Positions 60,208 through 64,000 of a DNA stretch of 64,000 bases are shown in pieces. Both the position numbers and the translations under genes were made by a program. Source of the DNA: CAYYFX01 sp964571855 (GTDB lineage: Bacteria > ARS69); the NCBI GenBank assembly GCA_964571855.1, contig CAZNDO010000003.1, positions 124,001-188,000 on the forward strand, read 5' to 3'. The notes beneath the pieces were generated by a model. That model was not told the origin of the DNA. It ran no database searches and saw nothing but the letters and a program-made list of their open reading frames with translations. Position 1 is the first letter of the stretch. Every line of letters begins with the position of its first letter.

Positions 60208-60738
60208 TCAGTCCAGCCGGAACGCGCGGAACACCAGCTCCGTCTGGCCCAGGCGGACGCGGTCCCCGTCGTGGAGCACCACGCGCCCCGCGGGGGCCGC
60301 GCCGTTCACGAACGTGCCGTGGCGCGAGCCCAGGTCCTCCAGCGTGACCTCGCCGCCCTCGCGGACCTCGATGAGCACGTGCCGCTCCGAGGCCTGCGCA
60401 TCCTTCACGCCGACCGCGCAGTCCGGCCCCTTGCCGAGCACGTTGCGGCCGTGATCCAGCCGGAAGTCCCGCCCGGCCTGCTCGCCGGTGACGGCCACGA
60501 GCCAGCCGGCCGGCAGCCCCTCGGGCGCGGCGCGCCGCGGCACGAGCACGGGACGGCGCGCGGAGTCCCGCACGTCGCGCGGCAGCTCGGGCAGCGCATC
60601 CGTGCTGTCCTTCGCGGCGCCGGCCGCGGGAGCCGCGGGTGCGCCCTTCTCCGCCTCGCAGTACGGGCACCGCTCCCAGGACTGCTCCAGGGGATGCCCC
60701 TTGTCGCACGTGCGGGCGGGCTTCTTCTTCGCGAACAC
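60208..60738 (-). CDS. FHA-domain protein with N-terminal zinc-ribbon-like segment
   Basis: 176 residues from a GTG at 60738; longer frames run through the next gene. Residues 10-30 (CDKGHPLEQSWERCPYC) hold one Cys plus a CPYC pair. The FHA domain spans ~95-172: GRNVLGKGPDC, SERHVLIEV, LGSRHGTFVNG and VRLGQTELVF. FHA domains bind phosphothreonine on proteins modified by Hanks-type kinases such as the one at the left window edge. Third gene of a small minus-strand operon. Its end is 20 nt from the convergent PHP gene. Confidence 0.83.
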   Translation of the reverse strand: MFAKKKPARTCDKGHPLEQSWERCPYCEAEKGAPAAPAAGAAKDSTDALPELPRDVRDSARRPVLVPRRAAPEGLPAGWLVAVTGEQAGRDFRLDHGRNVLGKGPDCAVGVKDAQASERHVLIEVREGGEVTLEDLGSRHGTFVNGAAPAGRVVLHDGDRVRLGQTELVFRAFRLD

Positions 60739-60803
60739 GCGGGCCTTTCCGCCGGCCTCCGCCGGCCTGCGTCGATCCGTCCGGGGAGCCTGCGCTCCCG
60801 GGA

Positions 60804-61169
60804 TCAGAGACGCGTGAAGATCAGATCGACCGAGTCCCCGAGCCGGATGAGGTCCCCGCTGTGGAGCTCCGCTTCCTGCGCGATCTCGCCGTTCACCCGG
60901 GTGCCGTAGCGGGAGTGATCCCGGAGGCGCACGGTCCCGTTGGTGAGCTCGAGCACCGCGTGGCGCTGCGACACCTTCGGGTGGCTCACCACGACCGACT
61001 GCCCCTCCGCGCTCCCGATGGTGGCCACCGGGGTGCGGATCAGGAACTCCACGCCCGCCTGCGTCCCCTCGCGGAGCGTGAGCTTGAACAGCGGGCGCGG
61101 GCGGAAGCGCCGCCAGGCGACCCACCCGGCAACCAGCAGTACCGCAACGACGACGAGAGCGAACACCAT
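60804..61169 (-). CDS. Membrane-anchored FHA-domain protein
   Basis: 121 residues from the ATG at 61169. One N-terminal membrane helix (MVFALVVVAVLLVAGWVAW) with a basic stop (RRFRPRP), then a cytoplasmic FHA domain: ATIGSAEGQSVVV, VSQRHAVLEL, HSRYGTRVNG and IRLGDSVDLIF. An earlier ATG would overlap the upstream gene and lacks support. It starts 13 nt after the lipoprotein gene. Likely a phosphopeptide reader at the inner membrane. Confidence 0.85.
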   Translation of the reverse strand: MVFALVVVAVLLVAGWVAWRRFRPRPLFKLTLREGTQAGVEFLIRTPVATIGSAEGQSVVVSHPKVSQRHAVLELTNGTVRLRDHSRYGTRVNGEIAQEAELHSGDLIRLGDSVDLIFTRL

Positions 61170-61182
61170 GACGAGCGGCGCC

Positions 61183-61881
61183 TCAGCGCAGGCCCTCGAG
61201 AAGCTCCGGTTCCTTCTTCCACTTGCCGCCATCCAGGCGCAGCACGGCCACGGGCTCCACGATCTCCGTGGAGCCGCCGCCGGCCATCTCGCCGAAGTCG
61301 TCGTCCAGCGCGACGTCCAGCACCGACTTCTGGTAGGTCACGATCTCGCGCACGCCGTCCTCGTCCAGATCGTCCAGCTCGTACCAGCGGGTCTCGCCCT
61401 TCCGCGGCTTGCCCGAGTCCCACACCGCGGACGCGCTCTTCCCGTCCCAGCCCAAGAGAACGCTGCCGGCCTGCGGGTCCTTCACCACGACCAGCGCCTG
61501 CGCGTCCGAGAACGCCACCTGGGTGACCACGGGCGGGTGCACGGCGTCCCCGCCGGGGAGATCCACCGCGCAGCGGACCGCCTTCCCGCCGGCGAGGCCC
61601 AGGAACACCGCGCGGGCGGGCTTACCGGGCTCCTGGAACGTCAGCACGCACTCCGCGGGCTCCGCGCCGTCCAGTTCCAGGGGGTACACCCGGTACTCCC
61701 CGCCCGGCCCGGAGTAGAGCGGAGCCTCCCGCGCGATCTCCGGGATGCCGCCGGGCAGTTCCGCCTTGATGGCCTGCCGGAGCGCCGGCGGGATGAGGTC
61801 CGCCCGGGCATCGCCCGGAGCCGTGGCCGCGCATCCCACGGCCAGGGCCAAGGCGAGAGCGATTCCGCGGTTCCGATCCAT
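61183..61881 (-). CDS. Secreted or lipid-anchored protein of unknown function
   Basis: 232 residues from the ATG at 61881 (GGAGG upstream). N-terminus MDRNRGIALALALAVGC is a signal with a possible lipobox (LAVGC); an ADARA-type cleavage site later is the alternative. The mature part has two beta-rich stretches and the segment ELDDLDEDGVREIVTYQK, which resembles a VCBS/FG-GAP calcium-binding turn (D-x-D-x-D-G). No enzyme family recognised. First gene of the operon with two FHA proteins; a TACCTT hexamer lies at 61906-61911. Confidence 0.7.
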   Translation of the reverse strand: MDRNRGIALALALAVGCAATAPGDARADLIPPALRQAIKAELPGGIPEIAREAPLYSGPGGEYRVYPLELDGAEPAECVLTFQEPGKPARAVFLGLAGGKAVRCAVDLPGGDAVHPPVVTQVAFSDAQALVVVKDPQAGSVLLGWDGKSASAVWDSGKPRKGETRWYELDDLDEDGVREIVTYQKSVLDVALDDDFGEMAGGGSTEIVEPVAVLRLDGGKWKKEPELLEGLR

Positions 61882-62137
61882 GGGCCAGCCTCCTGAGGAA
61901 GACACAAGGTAGCCCCATTTCGCCTCCGGGGCGAGGGGCCGCGCCCCCTGACCGGCCTTCGGCGACCGGCCCGGGACGGACCCGGCCCGGGAGGGCCCGG
62001 GAATCCCCGGCAAGCGGTTGCCGCACAACCCGTTGCGGCCCGTCTCAAGCCCGGCCCGCGCGGGGTCGAAGAATGGGAGGATATCCCGGAACACGGCCGG
62101 GTGGCAGCGCCCGCCGTCCCCCACTGGAGGAAGCGTC

Positions 62138-63328
62138 GTGAGGAAGCCCCGCAGGCGCCCCGTCGCGATGGCTCTGGCCCTGGTCGTCCCCGCGCTCGCG
62201 GGCTGCGACGAGAAGGTCGCCGGACCCTCGGACCGGACCGCGCCGGAAGCGTCCATTTCGTCCCCCGCGAGCGGCAGCCAGGTGTCCGGCGTCGGCTTCT
62301 TCGTGGAGGTCACCGCCACGGACGACACCGGCGTGGAGCGCGTGGAGGTGTCGGTGGACGGCGGTGCCGCGGTCGTGCTGACCGATCCGCCGTACCGCGC
62401 CCACGTGGTCACGCTGGCGGCGACCACCGGCGCCGCACTGCAGATCACGGCCACGGCGTACGACGCGGCCGGGAACTCCGACGCGAGCACGGCCTCGGTG
62501 GACGTCGCGCCGCGCAACCTCGTGAAGCTCACGACCGACACGCAGATGGACATGCACCCGGCGTGGTCGCCGGACGGCATGCGCATCGCGTTCCAGTCGA
62601 ACCGGGGCAGCGGCGAGATGAACGTGTGGGTGATGGACGCCGACGGCGGCAACGCGGTGCAGCTCACCGCGAACGTGAACGAGGACCGGAATCCCGCGTG
62701 GTCCCCCGACGGCGCGTGGATCGCGTTCGACTCCGATCGCGAGGGCACGTTCGACATCTGGCGGATGCCGGTGGCCACCGGCGAGGCGGACGCGGAGAAC
62801 CTCACGTTCGGCAACGACGACGACATCGAGCCCTCCTGGAGCCCGGACGGCACGGAGATCTACTTCGCCTCGAGCCGCGGCGCCGAGACCGACTACGACA
62901 TCTGGCGGCAGGCGGTGCCCGGCGGCACGGCGTCGCCGGTGACGAGCTTCGACGTCGACGAGCGCTCGCCCGCGGTCTCGCCCGACGGGGCGCGCCTCGC
63001 GTTCTCGTCGTCCCTCAACTTCACGACCCCGCGCATCTACACGATGACGCTCGGCGATCCCGCCGTGACCCCGCTGTCCGGCGACTCCGGCGAGACGGAC
63101 CTGGATCCGGCGTGGGCGCCGGGTGGCAACACGATCGTGTTCACGCGCTCCGCCGGCCTGGACGGCAACCTGTGGTTCGAGCCGGTCACCGCCGACGCCA
63201 CGCCGGCGCAGGCCACCTTCGGCAGCGGCACGATCGGCGACGGCGGCGCGGCGTGGCATCCGGACGGCGACCGGATCGCGTTCCACTCCGACCGCGACGG
63301 CAACGCCGACATCTGGTTGCTGGAGTAG
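62138..63328 (+). CDS. Lipoprotein with Ig-like domain and TolB-type propeller
   Basis: 396 residues from a GTG with GGAGG 7 nt upstream. MRKPRRRPVAMALALVVPALAGC is a clear lipoprotein signal (LAGC lipobox; over 20 residues, so only described here as basic start, hydrophobic core, LAGC). Residues ~30-120 are a bacterial Ig-like domain (TDDTGVERVEVSVDGG). Six PD40/TolB repeats follow (HPAWSPDGMRIAFQSN, NPAWSPDGAWIAFDSD, EPSWSPDGTEIYFASS, SPAVSPDGARLAFSSS, DPAWAPGGNTIVFTRS, AAWHPDGDRIAFHSD). It lacks the TolB N-terminal domain, so it is a TolB-like propeller, not TolB itself. No FlgD tail. Confidence 0.85.
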   Translation: MRKPRRRPVAMALALVVPALAGCDEKVAGPSDRTAPEASISSPASGSQVSGVGFFVEVTATDDTGVERVEVSVDGGAAVVLTDPPYRAHVVTLAATTGAALQITATAYDAAGNSDASTASVDVAPRNLVKLTTDTQMDMHPAWSPDGMRIAFQSNRGSGEMNVWVMDADGGNAVQLTANVNEDRNPAWSPDGAWIAFDSDREGTFDIWRMPVATGEADAENLTFGNDDDIEPSWSPDGTEIYFASSRGAETDYDIWRQAVPGGTASPVTSFDVDERSPAVSPDGARLAFSSSLNFTTPRIYTMTLGDPAVTPLSGDSGETDLDPAWAPGGNTIVFTRSAGLDGNLWFEPVTADATPAQATFGSGTIGDGGAAWHPDGDRIAFHSDRDGNADIWLLE

Positions 63329-63646
63329 CGCGCAGCGAGCGGCCGCCCGCGCAGCGGTTCGGTGGAGCGTACGGTCGAGGATCGGGGCCGGAAGGTGCGG
63401 CCCGCCGGATCGGCCGGTTGCGCCGGGGTCCTCCTCGCGGGCCTCTGCGCGCGAACGCGCCGCGGCCTTCGGCCGCGTGCGTGCGTGCTCGAACGCCCGC
63501 GAGGAGGACCCCGGCGCAACCGACCGGTCCGGGGACCCCACCTTCCGGCCCCGATCCTCGACCACACGCTCCACCGCGCGCCGCGCGGCCGTCCGCGCGC
63601 GGCGCGCTTCTCCGCTTGGGCGGGTGGCGCCCGCCGGGGGCGGGGG
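63329..63646. other. 318-bp intergenic region between convergent genes
   Basis: Almost entirely occupied by the large imperfect palindrome at 63361-63575. No gene with a ribosome site. Confidence 0.7.
63361..63575. repeat. 215-bp imperfect palindrome (two ~106-nt arms)
   Basis: Left arm 63361-63467 and right arm 63471-63575 are inverted copies around a TTC centre (CGCGGCC-TTC-GGCCGCG). Long blocks match exactly, for example GGTGGAGCGT, GTCGAGGATCGGGGCCGGAA and CGCCGGGGTCCTCCTCGCGG; overall roughly 85% by eye with a few small offsets. A transcript from either strand would fold into one long hairpin. Confidence 0.9.
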
Positions 63647-64000
63647 CTAGCGGTAGATCGACTTCACGCGGCCGAACGTCGTCGGGGGCACGCCGACGGG
63701 GCCGCCGTAGGTGAAGGCCAGGTCGTCCAGGGAATAGTGGCTGTCGGTGCCGGACGCGATGTGCAGCGTGGCGGTGTTGAACGGGGACGAGGATACGAGG
63801 CCGAAGAAGGACTCGCCCGCGTCGCCGTTCGGCGGGATCGACCACGTGCCGCCCGCGGCGGTGATCTCCAGGGTTGCGGTGTCCAGGTCCACGAGGTCGA
63901 GGCCCAGCGCGGTCAGGAAGCCGCCGAAGACGAGCATCACGTCCGCGGAGAGGTCCGCGACCTCGGTGTCGGCGCCCAGGTACTTCTGGCCGCCCGGCGT
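63647..64000 (-). CDS. Secreted-type protein with C-terminal GRVKSIYR tail (5' end outside window)
   Basis: The frame is open to the window edge, so 117 C-terminal residues are visible. The sequence is beta-rich with no enzyme motifs: SADVMLVFGGFLTALG, LDTATLEITAAGGTWSIPP, NTATLHIASGTDSHYSLDDL, then AFTYGGPVGV. The LDDLAFTYGG strand resembles the last strand of lectin-like jelly-roll domains in PEP-CTERM-type proteins. The end, PTTFGRVKSIYR, matches the end of the protein at 4605 (PTSWGRLKTLYR). No transmembrane helix follows the motif, so it is not a PEP-CTERM or LPXTG anchor. Confidence 0.75.
   Translation of the reverse strand, partial: TPGGQKYLGADTEVADLSADVMLVFGGFLTALGLDLVDLDTATLEITAAGGTWSIPPNGDAGESFFGLVSSSPFNTATLHIASGTDSHYSLDDLAFTYGGPVGVPPTTFGRVKSIYR

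Noticed and set aside
55877..60709. 1610-codon minus-strand frame, and similar long antisense frames at 48936-54752 and 52871-58054
   Set aside because: Arg/Ala/Pro/Gly-rich with no motifs, opposite well-supported genes; they result from few stop codons at very high GC. Only the ends that carry family motifs were kept.
62138..63328. tolB
   Set aside because: Six PD40 repeats but an Ig-like domain replaces the TolB N-terminal domain, and no tol/pal genes are adjacent.

Overview
The window is high-GC DNA (mostly above 70% by eye), densely packed with genes on both strands. Many genes overlap by 4 nt (GTGA or ATGA) and GTG starts are common. Several secreted proteins end in a FlgD-type Ig-like tail (proline-asparagine-proline entry, then [GD]R.(x).(A/G)SGVYF-like strands and a basic end). 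Together with WD40/TolB-type propellers, a Ser/Thr kinase-propeller fusion, MotAB and a SpoIVB-type S55 peptidase in a probable non-sporeformer, this points to an uncultured FCB-type bacterium, most like Candidatus Eisenbacteria. That placement is an inference from style; no taxonomic marker other than dnaK is present. I found no tRNA, rRNA, CRISPR, IS element or prophage.

Layout. 0-14 kb: the end of a kinase-propeller gene, a SulP transporter, a small-protein/nucleotidyltransferase pair, a secreted cysteine protein with an unusual C-terminal tail, a BNR propeller coupled to a ubiquitin-like MoaD/ThiS protein, malQ, an AraC regulator coupled to an S41-like protein, and a large secreted eight-repeat propeller. 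13.5-19 kb: a GH53-like protein, a MATE exporter, a flippase and a Rieske-flavodoxin fusion. 19-27 kb (minus strand): five tightly coupled genes (S55 peptidase, secreted propeller, HAD phosphatase, dolichyl-P-glucose-synthase-like GT2, GT39 with TPRs) behind a clear -35/-10 promoter; this could be a surface glycosylation and processing unit. 27-32 kb: a lower-GC island of secreted proteins, including a tandem gene duplication and a C10 tract in a possible promoter.

32-36 kb: a subtilase, an HtrA-like protease and a Yip1 protein. 36-41.6 kb: an inositol catabolism operon iolG-iolB-iolD-iolE followed by a transaldolase-family gene, without iolC, iolJ or iolA. 41.6-50 kb: a small zinc-finger-like protein, a ParB-like protein, a zinc alcohol dehydrogenase, an SGNH hydrolase, motAB, a phosphodiesterase-family protein, a DUF805 protein and a TPR metallopeptidase. 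50-58 kb: a degenerate response regulator, an orphan Hcp-like gene coupled to a HAD 5'-nucleotidase, dnaK, and a flippase plus an asparagine-synthase-like gene. 58-64 kb: a secreted PHP-domain metallohydrolase, two FHA proteins with a lipoprotein, a TolB-like lipoprotein, a 215-bp imperfect palindrome, and the 3' end of a second gene carrying the unusual C-terminal tail.

Main points for follow-up: (1) a shared C-terminal motif PT[ST][WF]GR[LV]K[ST][LI]YR on two secreted proteins, a candidate export or anchoring signal; (2) the five-gene S55/glycosylation operon; (3) a possible phase-variable promoter; (4) the 215-bp palindrome; (5) apparent leaderless genes with the -10 element placed 6-8 nt before the start codon.
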